64,000 bases of DNA from Aristolochia californica (lineage: Eukaryota > Streptophyta > Magnoliopsida > Piperales > Aristolochiaceae): positions 14,940,801 to 15,004,800 of the forward strand of contig JARWKL010000015.1 of assembly GCA_029961685.1 (NCBI GenBank), written 5' to 3'. The translations under genes were made by a program, and so were the position numbers. How positions within the stretch are numbered: the first letter of the stretch is position 1; every line of letters starts with the position of its first letter. The notes below the pieces were generated by a model. The model worked only from the letters and a program-made list of their open reading frames with translations. It ran no database searches and had not been told where the DNA came from. Of the stretch, positions 38,256 through 49,410 are shown piece by piece.

Positions 38256-39868
38256 TCTCTCTCACAATTTGTGCATTTCCCTTTTGGATGTCCAATGTTT
38301 TTTTCAGATCGAAACTTGAGTTTCCACTCTCCCATTTTTCTCGTAAACATAAAAGATATAAAATGAAAATTTTAAAGTTCACCTATGCAAAAAAGTTTGA
38401 AAACTATAATAAATGTAAGTGAAGAAAATTATTTCACGCACTAAAAATGAACTCCAAAGTTTTGTTAACCATGTTTGGGAAATTCCACTAGTACAACCCG
38501 TAATAGCTTGGTTGAATTTTATAGGAAAGAGACTTCTAACTGATCTAACATGCTTTAAATGTGGTGGATATGCAAGCCAGAAATATGTTGAGGATGCAAG
38601 TGTCCTAAAGATCCAAAAATTTCAAGGAGTAGAAAAAATTAAATTCTCAAATTAACGTGTGGTTGGATATTTACCAGAGCCAAATAACCCACTTTTTGCC
38701 TTTCCATAAAAATCACAGATACTTTTTGGAATTATCTCTCTCCGCATTTGTGCATTTCCATTTTGGTTGTTCAAATGTTTTTTCAGATCCATACTTCAGA
38801 TTTCACTCTCCCATTTTTCTCGTATACAAAAAAATAAAAGGCAAATAGATCGCAACAAAATGAAAATTTAAGAGTTTATGTATGCAAAAAAATTTAAAAA
38901 CTATAAGAAATCTAAGTGAAAAAAATTATTTCACGCATTAAAAATGAACTCCAAAGTTTTATTTATCCATGTTTGGGAAATTTCACTAGTACAACCCATT
39001 GCTTGGTTGAATTTGATAGGAAAGAGACTTCTAACTGATCCTAGCATGTTTTAAATGAGGTGGATAAGCATGCCAGAAACATGTTGAGGTAGCAAGTGAC
39101 GTAATGATCCAAAATTTTCAAAGAGAAGAAACAATAAAATTCTCAAGTTAACGCGCGGTTGGATATTTACCAAAGCCAAACAACCCACTTTTTGCCTATC
39201 TTTTAAAAATCACAAACACTTTTTTGAATTATCTCTCTCACATTTTTGCATTTCCATTTTGGATGTTCAAATTTTTTTTCAAATCCAAACTTTAGTTTTT
39301 ACTCCCATTTTTTTCTCGTAAACAAAAAAGATATAAGACAAATAGATCGCAACAAAATGATAATTTTAGAGTTCATGTATGCAAAAAAAATTGAAAACTT
39401 TAATAAATGTAAGTGAAGAAAATTATTTCATGCACTAAAAATGAACTCTAAAGTTTTGTTATCCATGTTTAGGAAACTCCAATAGTACAACCCCTAATAG
39501 CTTGGTGGAATTTTATAGGAAAGGGACTTCTTACATATCCTAACATATTTTAAATGTGGGAGAATATGCATGCCAGAAATAAGTTGAGGATGCAAGTGAC
39601 CTAATGATCCAAAAATTTCAAGGACTAGAAAAAATTAAATTCTCAAGTGAACGTGTGGTTCGATATTTACCAGAGCCAAACCACCCACTTTTTGCCTATC
39701 CATATAAATCATAGATATGTTTTCGAATTATCTCTCTCAGCATTTGTGCATTTCCATTTTGGATGTTCAAATTTTTTATCAGATCCAAACTTGAGTTTTC
39801 ACTCTCCCATTTTTTTCTCGTAAACAAAAAAGATATAAGGCAAATAGATCGCAACAAAATGAAAATTT
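38256..39868 (+). repeat. Higher-order segment, copy B of the 33.2-34.8 kb series
   Basis: This is the partner of 33.2-34.8 kb, ten units later. It begins within a unit near 38.25-38.29 kb, carries a private 20 bp deletion near 38360 and ends at the truncated unit at 39868. In the copy at 33 kb the same series instead ends by switching to the 11.35 kb series. Confidence 0.8.
38355..38366 (+). repeat. Unit with private ~20 bp deletion
   Basis: AAAGATATA is joined to AAATGAAAATTTT, losing the AGGCAAATAGATCGCAACAA part of the unit. The matching copy at about 33379-33399 retains it (with AGGAAAATAGTTCGC), so the loss is later than the duplication of this segment. The offset between copies changes from 4980 to 4961 here. 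Confidence 0.85.
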
Positions 39869-39885
39869 CTAACTGATCCTAACAT
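39861..39885 (+). repeat. Truncated unit at a block junction (~160 bp missing)
   Basis: AAATGAAAATTT is joined to CTAACTGATCCTAAC, removing the part of the unit from TAGAGTTCATG through GAGACTT. The landmark spacing is about 335 bp. The join is also a boundary between higher-order segments: left of it the sequence follows the 33.2 kb series, and right of it the series starting at 21.65 kb at an offset of 18232 bp. Shared bases at the join are few (TTT or TTCT). Confidence 0.9.
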
Positions 39886-42715
39886 GTTTTAAATGTGGTA
39901 GGATATGCATACCAGAAACATGTTGAGGATGCAAGTCACCTAATGATCCAAAACTTTCTAGTAGAAAAAATTAAATTCTCAAGTTAACGTGTGATCTGAT
40001 ATTTACCAAAGCCAAACAACCCACTTTTTTCCTGTCCTTAAAAATCACAGATACTTTTCAGAATTATCTCTCTCACAATTTGTGCATTTCCCTTTTGGAT
40101 GTTCTAATTTTTTTTCAGATCCAAACTTGATTTTTCACTCTCTTTTTTCGCGTAAATAAATAAGATAGAAGGCAAATAGATTGCTACAAAATGAAATTTT
40201 AGAGTTCATGTATGCAAAAAAATTTGAAAACTATAATAATTGTATATGAAGAAAAATGTTTCACACACTAAAAATGAACTCCAAAGTTTTGTTATCCATG
40301 TTTGGGAAATTCCACTATTACAACTCCTAATAGCTTAGTGGAATTTTATAAGAAAGAGACTTCTAAGTGATCCAAACATGTTTGAAATGTGATTGGATAT
40401 GCATGCCAGAAACATGTTGAGGATACAAGTCACCTAACGATCCAAAAATTTAAAGGAGTAGAAAAAATTAAATTTTCAAGTTAACGTGTGGTTGGATATT
40501 TGCCAAAGCCAAACATCCCGCTTTTTGCCTATCCTTAAAAATCACAGATACTTTTCAGAATTATCTCTCTCACAATTTGTGCATTTCCATTTTTGGATGG
40601 TAAAATTTTTTTTCAGATCGAAACTTCAGTTTTCACTCTCCCATTTTTCTCATAAACTTAAAAGATATAAGGCAAATAGATCGCAGCAAAATGAAAATTT
40701 TAGAGTTCATTTATGCAAAAAAATTTGAAAACTATAATAATTGTAAGTGAAGAAAATTATTTCACGCACTAAAACTGAACTCCAAAGTTTGTTATCCATG
40801 TTTGGGAAATTCCACTAGTACAACCCCTAATAGCTTGGAGGAATTTTATAGGAAAGAGACTTCTAACTGATCTAAGATGTTTTAAATGTGGTGGATATGC
40901 ATGCCAGAAATATGTTGAGGATGTAAGTGTCCTAATGATCAAAAAATTTCAAGGAGTAGAGAAAATTAAATTCTCAAGTTAACGTGTGGTTGGATATTTA
41001 CCAGAGCCAAACAACCCACTTTTTGCCTATCCTTAAAAATTACAGATACTCTTGGAATTATCTCTCTCAGCATTTGTGCATTTGCATTTTGGATGTTCAA
41101 ATTTTTTTTCATATCCAAACTTGAGTTTTCACTCTCCCATTTTTTTCTCATAAACAAAAAAGATATAATGTAAATAGATCGCAACAAAATGAAAATTTTA
41201 GAGTTCATGTATGCAAAAAAATTTGAAAACTACAATAAATGTATGTGAAGAAAATTATTTCACGCACTAAAAATGAACTGCAAAGTTTTGTGATCCGTAT
41301 TTGGGAAATACCACTAGTACAACCCCTTATAGTATGGTGGAATTTTATAGGAAAGAGCCTTCTAACTGATCCTAACATGTTTTAAATGTGGTGGATATGC
41401 ATGCCAAAAACATGTTGAGGATGCAAGTGGCCTAATGATCCAAAAATTTCAAGGTGCAGAAAAAATTAAATTCTCAAGTGAACGTGTGGTTGGATATTTA
41501 CCAGAACCAAATAACCTACTTTTTGCCTATCCATAAAAATCACAGATACTTTTTGGAATTATCTCTCTCAGCATTTGTGCATTTCCATTTTGGTTGTTCA
41601 ATCTTTTTTTTCAGATCCAGACTTGAGATTTCACTCTCCCATTTTTCTCATAAACAAAAAAAATATAAGGCAAATAGATCGCACCAAAATGAAAAGTTTA
41701 GAGTTCATGTATGCAAAAAATTTAAAAAACTATAAGAAATCTAAGTGAAGAAAATTATTTCACGCATTAAAAATGAACTCCAAAGTTTTGTTATCCATGT
41801 TTGGGAAATTTCACTAGTACAACCCATTGCTAGGTGGAATTTTATAGGAAAGAGACTTTTTAACTGATCCTAACATGTTATAAATGAGGTGGATATGCAT
41901 GCCAGAAACATGTTGAGGTAGCAAGTGACGTAATGATCCAAATTTTCAAAGAGTAGAAACAATTAAATTCTCAAGTTAACGGTTGGATATTTACCAGAGC
42001 CAAGCAACCCACTTTTTTCCTATCCTTAAAAAATCACAAATACTTTTTCGAATTATCTCTCTCACATTTTTGCATTTCTATTTTGGATGTTCAAATTTTT
42101 TTTCTGATCCAAACTTTAGTTTTTACTCCCATTTTTTTCTCGTAAGCAAAAAAGATATAAGACAAATAGATCGCAACAAAATGATAATTTTAGAGTTCAT
42201 GTATGCAAAAAAAATTGAAAACTATAATAAATGTAAGTGAAGAAAATTATTTCATGCACTAAAAATGAACTCTAAAGTTTTGTTATCCATGTTTTGGAAA
42301 TTCCAATAGTACAACCCCTAATAGCTTGGTGGAATTTAATAGTAAAGAGACTTCTAACTGATCCTAACATGTTTTAAAAGAGGTTGGATATGCATGCCAG
42401 AAACATGTTGCGGATGCAAGTGACCTAATGATCCAAAAATATCAAGGAGTAGAAAAAATTAAATTCTCAAGTTAACGTGTGGTTGGATATTTACTAGAGC
42501 CAAACAACCCACTTTTTTCCTATCCTTAAAAATCACAGATACTTTTTGGAATTATCTCTCTCAGAATTTTTGCTTTTCCATTTTGAATGTCCAAATTCTT
42601 TTTCAGATCCAAACTTGAGTTTTCACTCTCCCATTTTTTTCTTGTAAACAAAAAAGATATAAGGCCATTAGATCGCAACAAAATGAAAATTTTAGAGTTC
42701 ATGTATGCAAAAAAA
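39870..42715 (+). repeat. Five-unit segment of the 14-unit block with a three-unit loss
   Basis: From 39883 to about 42.33 kb this follows copy 2 of the 14-unit block at a constant offset of 18232 bp (21651 to 39883; 23590 to 41822). At about 42335-42341 it jumps: AGTAAAGAGACTTC at 42341 aligns with 25625, an offset of 16716, so about 1516 bp (three units) is missing compared with that copy. The join is marked by GGAATTTAATAGTAAAG, where the usual form is TTTTATAG. The match to 25.6-26.0 kb then holds to about 42.7 kb. Confidence 0.82.
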
Positions 42716-43455
42716 TTTCAAAACTGTAATAAATGTAAGTGAAGACAATTATTTCACGCACAAAAAATGAACTCCAAAGTTTCGTTATCCGTGTTTGGGA
42801 AATTCTACTAGTAACCCCCCTAATAGCTTGGAGGAATTTTATAGGAAAGAGACTTGTAACTGATCCTAACATGTTTTAAATGTGGTGGATATGCATGCCA
42901 AAAACATGTTGTGAATGCAAGTGTCCTAATGATCCAAAAATTTCAAGGAGTAGAAAAAATTAAATTCTCAAGTTAAAGTGTGGTTGGATATTTGCCAGAG
43001 CCAAACAAACCACTTTTTGCCTATCCTTAAAAATCACAGATACTTTTTGGAATTATCTTTCTCAGCATTTGTGCATTTCCATTTCGGATGTTCAAATTTT
43101 TTTTCCGATCCAAACTTGAGTTTTCATTCTCAAATTTTTCTCGTAAACGAAAAGATATAAGGCAAATAGATCGCAACAAAATGAAAATTTTAGAGTTCAT
43201 GTATGCAAAAAAATTTGAAAACTATAATAAATGTAAGTGAAGAAAATTATTTCACGCATTAAAAATGAACTCCAAAGTTTTGTTATCCATGTTTTGGAAA
43301 TTCCACTAGTACAACCCCTAAAAGCTTCGTGGAATTTTATTGGAAAAAGACTTCTAATTGATCCTAACATGTTTTAAATGTGGTGGATATGCAAGCCAGA
43401 TACATGTTCAGGATGCAAGTGACCTAATGAAAATTAAATTAAATTCTCAAGTTAA
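42716..43455 (+). repeat. Satellite units with a small deletion near 43430
   Basis: About one and a half units. Near 43430, CCTAATGA is joined to AAATTAAATTAAATTC, losing the TCCAAAAATTTCAAGGAGTAG part and gaining an extra AAATT. The landmark spacing here is 480 bp. Nothing else is seen. Confidence 0.75.
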
Positions 43456-46400
43456 CGTGTGTTTGGATATTTAAAAGAGCCAAACAACCCACTTTTTGCC
43501 TATCCTTAAAAATCACATATACTTTTTGGAATTTTCTCTCTCTCAGCATTTGTGCATTTCCATTTAGGATGTTCAAATTTTTTTTAGATCCAAACTTCTG
43601 TTTTCACTCTCCCAATTTTCTCATAAACAAAATAGATATAAGGCAAATAGATCACAAAAAAATGAAATGTTAAGAGTTAATTTATGCAAAAAAATTTAAA
43701 AACATTAAGAAATCTAAGTGAAGAAAATTATTTCAAGCACTAAAAATGAACTCCAAAGTTTTGTTATCCATGTTTGGGAAATTTCACTAGTACAACCCCT
43801 AATAGCTTGGTGGAATTTTATAGTAAAGAGACTTCTAACTGATCCTAATATGTTTTAAAAGAGGTTGGATATGCATGCCAGAAACATGTTGCGGATGCAA
43901 GTGACCTAATGATCCAAAAATATCAAGGAGTAGAAAAAATTAAATTCTCAAGTTAACGTGTGGTTGGATATTTACCATAGCCAAACAACCCACTTTTTGC
44001 CTATCCTTAAAAATCACAGATACTTTTTGGAATTATCTCTCTCAGCATTTGTGCTTTTCCATTTTGAATGTTCAAATTTTTTTTCAGATCCAAACTTGAA
44101 TTTTCACTCTCCCATTTTTTTCTCAAAAACAAAAAAGATATAAGGCAAATAGATCGCAACAAAATGAAAATTTTAGAGTTCATGTATGCTAAAAAATATG
44201 AAAACTTAATAAATGTAAGTGAAGAAAATTATTTCACGCACTAAAAATGAACTCCAAAGTTTTGTTCTCCATGTTTGGGAAATTTCTCTTGTATAACCCC
44301 AAATAGCTTGGTGGAATTTTATAGGAAAGAGACTTCTAACTGATCAAAACATGTTTTACATGTGTTTGGATATGCATGCCAGAAACATGTTGAGGATGCA
44401 AGTGACCTAATGATCCAAAATTTTCAAGGAGTAGAAAAATTTAAATTCTCAAGTTAACGTGTGGTTGAATATTTACCAGAGCCAAACAACCCACTTTTTG
44501 CCAATCCTTAAAAATCACAGATACTTTTTGGAATTTTCTCTCTCAGCATTTGTTCATTTCCATTTTGGATGTTCAAATTTTTTTTCAGTTCCTAACTTGA
44601 GTTTTCACTATCCAATTTTTTTCCCCTAAAAAAAAAGAAATAAGGCAAATAGATCAAAACAAAACGAAAATTTTAGAGTTTATGTATGCAAAAAAATTCT
44701 AAAACTATAATAAATGTAAGTGAAGAAAATTATTTCATGCACTAAAAATAAACTCCAAAGTTTCGTTATCCATATTTGGGAAATTCCACTAGTACAACCC
44801 CTTATAGCTTCGTGGAATTTTATTGGAAAGAGACTTCTGACTAATCCTAACATGTTTTAAATATGGTTGGATATACATGCCAAAAACTTGTTGAGGATGC
44901 AAGTCACCAAATGATCCAAAAATTTAATGGAGTGGAAAAAATTAAATTCTAAAGTTAACGTGTGGTTGGATATTTTCCAGAGCCAAACAACCCACTTTTT
45001 CTCTATCCTTAAAAATCACAGATACTTTTTGGAATTATCTCTCTCTGCACTTGTGCGTTTTAATTTTGGATGTTCAAATATTTTTTCAGATCCAAACTTT
45101 TGTTTTCTCTCCCATTTTTTTTTATCGTAAACAAAAAAGATATAAGAGAAATAGATCGCTAGAAAATGAAAATTTAAGAGTTCATATATGCAAAAAAATT
45201 TGAAAAATATAATAAATGTAAGTGAAGAAAATTATTTCACGCACTAAAAATGAACTCCAAAGTTTTTTGTTATCCATGTTTGGGAAATTCCAATAGTACA
45301 ACCCCTAATAACTTGGTCGAATTTTATAGGAAAGGGACTTCTGCCAGATCCTAACATGTTTTAAATGTGGTTGGATATGCATGGTAGAAACATGTTGAGG
45401 ATGCAAGTGACCTAATGATCCAAAAATTTCAAGGACTAGAAAAAATTAAATTCTCAAGTGAACGGGTGGTTGGATATTTACCAGAGCCAAACAACCCACT
45501 TTTTACCTATCCAAATAAATTAAAGATACGTTTTGCAATTATCTCTCTCAGCATTTGTGCATTTCCATTTTGGATGTTCAAATTTTTTTTAAGATCCAAA
45601 CTTGAGTTTTCACTCTCCTATTTTTTTCTCTAAAACAAAAAAGATTTAAGGCAAATAGATTGCAACAAAATGAAAATTTTAGAGTTCATTTATGAAAAAA
45701 AAAATTGAAAACTATAATAAATGTAAGTGAAGAAAATTATTTCACTCACTAAAAATGAACTCCAAAGCTTTGTTATCGATGTTTGGGAAATTCCACTCAT
45801 ACAACCCCTAATAACTTGGTGGAATTTTATAGGAAAGAGACTTCTAACTGATCCTAACATGTTTTAAATGTAGTGGATATGCATGCCAGAAACATATTGA
45901 GGGATCAAGTGACCTAATGATCCAAAGATTTCAAGGAGTAGAAGAAATTAAATTCTCAAGTTATCGTGTGGTTGGATAATTTAGTAGAGCCAAACAACCC
46001 ACTTTTTGCCTACCCTTTAAAATCACAGATACTTTTTGATATTTTCTCTCTCAGCATTTGTGCATTTCCATTTTGGATTTTAAAATTTTTTTTCAGATCC
46101 AAACTTGAGTTTTCACTCTCCCATTTTTTTCTCGTAAACAAAAAAGATATAAGGCAAACAGATCGCAACAAAATGAAAATTTTAGAGTTCATTTATGAAA
46201 AAAAATTTGAAAACTAAAATAAATGTAGGTGAAGAAAATTATTTCACGCACTAAAAATGAACTCCAAAGTTTTGTTATCCATGTTTGGGAAATTCCACTA
46301 GTACAACCCCCTAATAGCTTGGTGGAATTTTATAGGAAAGAGACTTCTAACTGATGCTAATATGTTTTAAATTTGGCTGGATATGCATGCAAGAAACATG

Positions 46401-46960
46401 TTGCAGATGCAAGTGACCTAATGATCCAAAAATATCAAGGAGTAGAAAAAATTAAATTCTCAAGTTAACATGTTGTTGGATATTTACCAGAGCCAAACAA
46501 CCCACTTTTTGCCTATCCTTAAAAATCACAGATAATTTTTGGAATTATCTCTCTCAGCATTTGTGCATTTCCATATTGAATGTTCAAATTCTTTTGCAGT
46601 TCCAAACTTGAGTTTTCACTCTCCCATTTTTTCTCGTAAGAAAAAAAGATATAAGGCAAATATATCGCAGCCAATTGAAAATTTTAGAGTTCATGTATGC
46701 AAAAAAATTTAAAAACTATAATAAATGTAAGTGAAGAAAATTATTTCACGCACTAAAAATGAACTCCAAAGTTTTGTTATCCAAGTTTTGGAAATTCCAC
46801 TTGTGCAACCCCTAATAGCTTTGTGGAATTTTATAGGAAAAAGACTTCTAATTGATTCTAATATGTTTTCAATGTGGTGGATATGCAAGCCAGAAACATG
46901 TTGAGGATGCAAGTGACCTAATTATCCAAAAATTTCAAGGAGTAGAAAAAATTAAATTCT
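43456..46960 (+). repeat. Satellite units; first part matches 47.97-48.8 kb
   Basis: The segment 43459 to about 44.3 kb matches 47.97-48.8 kb at an offset of about 4510 bp (AAAACTTAATAAATG lacking TATA at 44201 and 48711), which is nine units. Shared variants are GTGTTTGGATATTTAAAAG, AAACATTAAGAAATC or AAACAATAAGAAATC, AAAAGAGGTTGG, GTGCTTTTCCATTTTG and GTTCTCCATG. The remainder (44.3-46.96 kb) is ordinary satellite; a unit at about 46353 carries GATGCTAATATG, like the dimer at 4.67-8.16 kb. Confidence 0.75.
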
Positions 46961-48960
46961 CAAGTTAACGTGTATTTGGATATTTAAAAGAGCAAAACAA
47001 CCCACTTTTTGCCAATCCTTAAAAATCACAGATACTTTTTGGAATTATCTCTCTCAGCATTTGTGCATTTCCATTTGTGTTGTTCAAATATTTTTTCAGA
47101 TCCAAACTTGTGTTTTCACTCTCCCATTTTTCTCCTAAACAAAAAAGATATAAGGCAAATAGATCGCAACAAAATGAAATGTAAAGAGTTAATGTATGCA
47201 AAAAATTTAAAAACAATAAGAAATCTAAGTGAAGAAAATTTTTTCACGCACTAAAAATGAACTCCAAATTTTTGTTATCCATGTTTGGGAAATTCCACTA
47301 GTACAACCCCCAATAGCTTGGTGGAATTTTGTAGTAAAAAGACTTCTAATTGATCCTAACATGTTTTAAAAGAGGTTGGATATGCATTCCAGAAACATGT
47401 TGCGGATCCAAGTGACCTAATGGTCCAAAAATATCAAGGAGCAGAAAAATTAAATTCTCATGTTAACGTGAGGTTGGATATTTACCAAAGCCAAACAACC
47501 CACTTTTTACCTATCCTTAAAAATCACAGATACTTTTTGGAATTATCTGTCTCAGTATTTGTGCTTTTCCATTTTGAATGGTCAAATTTTTTTTCCGATC
47601 GAAACTTGAGTTTTCACTCTCCCTTTTTTCTCGTAAACAAAAAGATATAAGGCAAATAGATCGCAACAAAATGAAAATTTAAGAGTTCATGTATGCAAAA
47701 AAATTTGAAAACTAAAATAAATGTAAGTGAAGAAAATTATTTCACGCACTAAAAACGAACTCCAAAGTTTTGTTATCCATGTTTGGGAAATTCCACTAGT
47801 ACAACCCCTAATAGCTTCGTGGAATTTTATAGGAAAAAGAACTTCTAATTGATCTTAACATGTTTCAAATGTGGTGGATATGCAAGCCAGAAACATGTTG
47901 AGGATGCAAGTGACCTAATGATCAAAAAATATCAAGGAGTAGAAAAAATTAAATTCTCAAGTTAACGTGTGTTTGGATATTTAAAAGAGCCAAACAACCA
48001 ACTTTTTGCCTATCCTTAAAAATCATAGATACTTTTTGGAATTATCTCTCTCTCAGCATTTGTGCATTTCCATTTTGGATGTTCAAATTTTTTTTCAGAT
48101 CCAAACTTGTGTTTTCACTCTCCCATTTTTCTCGTAAACAAAAAAGATATAAGGCAAATAGATCGCAACAAAATGAAATGTTTTGAGTTGATATATGCAA
48201 AAAAATTTAAAAACAATAAGAAATCTAAGTGAAGAAAATTATTTCTCGCACTAAAAATGTACTCCAAAGTTTTGTTATCCATGTTTGGGAAATTCCACTA
48301 GTACAACGACTAATAGTTTGGTGGAATTTTATAGTAAAGAGACTTCTAACTGATCCTAACATGTTTTAAAAGAGGTTGGATATGCAAGCCAAAAACATGT
48401 TGCTGATGCAAGTGACCTAATGATCCAAAAATATCAAGGAGTAGAAAAAATTAAATACTAAAGTTAACGTGTGGTTGGATATTTACCAGAGCTAAACAAC
48501 CCACTTTTTGCCTATCCTTAAAAATCACAGATACTTTTTGGAATTTTTTCTCTTAGTATTTGTGCTTTTCCATTTTGAATGTTCAAATTTTTTTCTGATC
48601 CAAACTTGAGTTTTCACTCTCCCATTTTTTTCTCGTAAACAAAACATATATAAGGCAAATAGATCGCAACAAAATGAACATTTTAGAGTTCATGTATGCT
48701 AAAAAATTTGAAAACTTAATAAATGTAAGTGAAGAAAATTATTTCATGCACTTAAAATGAACTCTAAAGTTTTGTTCTCCATGTTTGGGAAATTACTCTA
48801 GTACAACCCCAATAGCTTGGTGGAATTTTATTGGAAAGAGACTTCTAACTGATCCTAAAATGTTTTAAATGTGGTTGGATATGCATGCCAGAAACATGTT
48901 GAGGATGCAAGTGACCTATTGATCCAATTATTTCAAGGAGTAGAAGAAATTAAATTCTCA
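46961..48960 (+). repeat. Two copies of a ~1.0 kb satellite dimer
   Basis: Unit type 1 (TTTGGATATTTAAAAGAGC, then AAACAATAAGAAATC) starts at about 46969 and 47967. Unit type 2 (TTATAGTAAA or TTGTAGTAAA, AAAAGAGGTTGG, then CAGTATTTGTGCTTTTCC or TTAGTATTTGTGCTTTTCC) follows each. The period is about 998 bp. The same pair of unit types occurs once at 43.46-44.2 kb, and related pairs occur at 19.3-20.2 and 25.3-26.2 kb. Confidence 0.8.
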
Positions 48961-49373
48961 AGTTAACGTGTGGTTGGATATTTACCAGAGCCAAACAACC
49001 CAATTTTTGCCTATCTTTAAAAATCACAGATACTTTTTGGAATTATCTCTCTCAACATTTGTGGATTTCCATTTTGGATGTTAAATTTTTTTCTCCGATC
49101 CAAACTTAAGTTTTCACTCTCCCATTTTTTTCTCATAAACAAAAAAGATATACGACACGTAGATCGCAAGAAAATGAAAATATTAAAGTTCATGTATGCA
49201 AAAAAAATTGAAAACTATAATAAATCTAAGTGAAGAAAATTATTTCACGCACAAAAAATGAACTCCAAAGGTTTGTTATCCATGTATGGGAAATTCCACT
49301 AGTACAATCCCTAATAGCTTGGTGAAATTTTATAGGAAAGAGACTTCTAACTGATCAAAACATGTTTTACATG

Positions 49374-49410
49374 TGGTTGGATATGCAAGCCAGAGCCAAA
49401 CAACCCACTT
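49374..49410 (+). repeat. Truncated unit: ~98 bp deletion between internal direct repeats
   Basis: GTGGTTGGATATGCAAGCCAGA is followed at once by GCCAAACAACCC, so the palindrome-distal part, GATCCAAAAATTTC and the AACGTG segment are lost. In an intact neighbour the two GTGGTTGGATAT copies lie 99 bp apart (48871 and 48970), each followed within about 17 bp by CCAGA. The landmark spacing here is about 402 bp, matching loss of one repeat interval with the switch at CCAGA. Confidence 0.92.
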
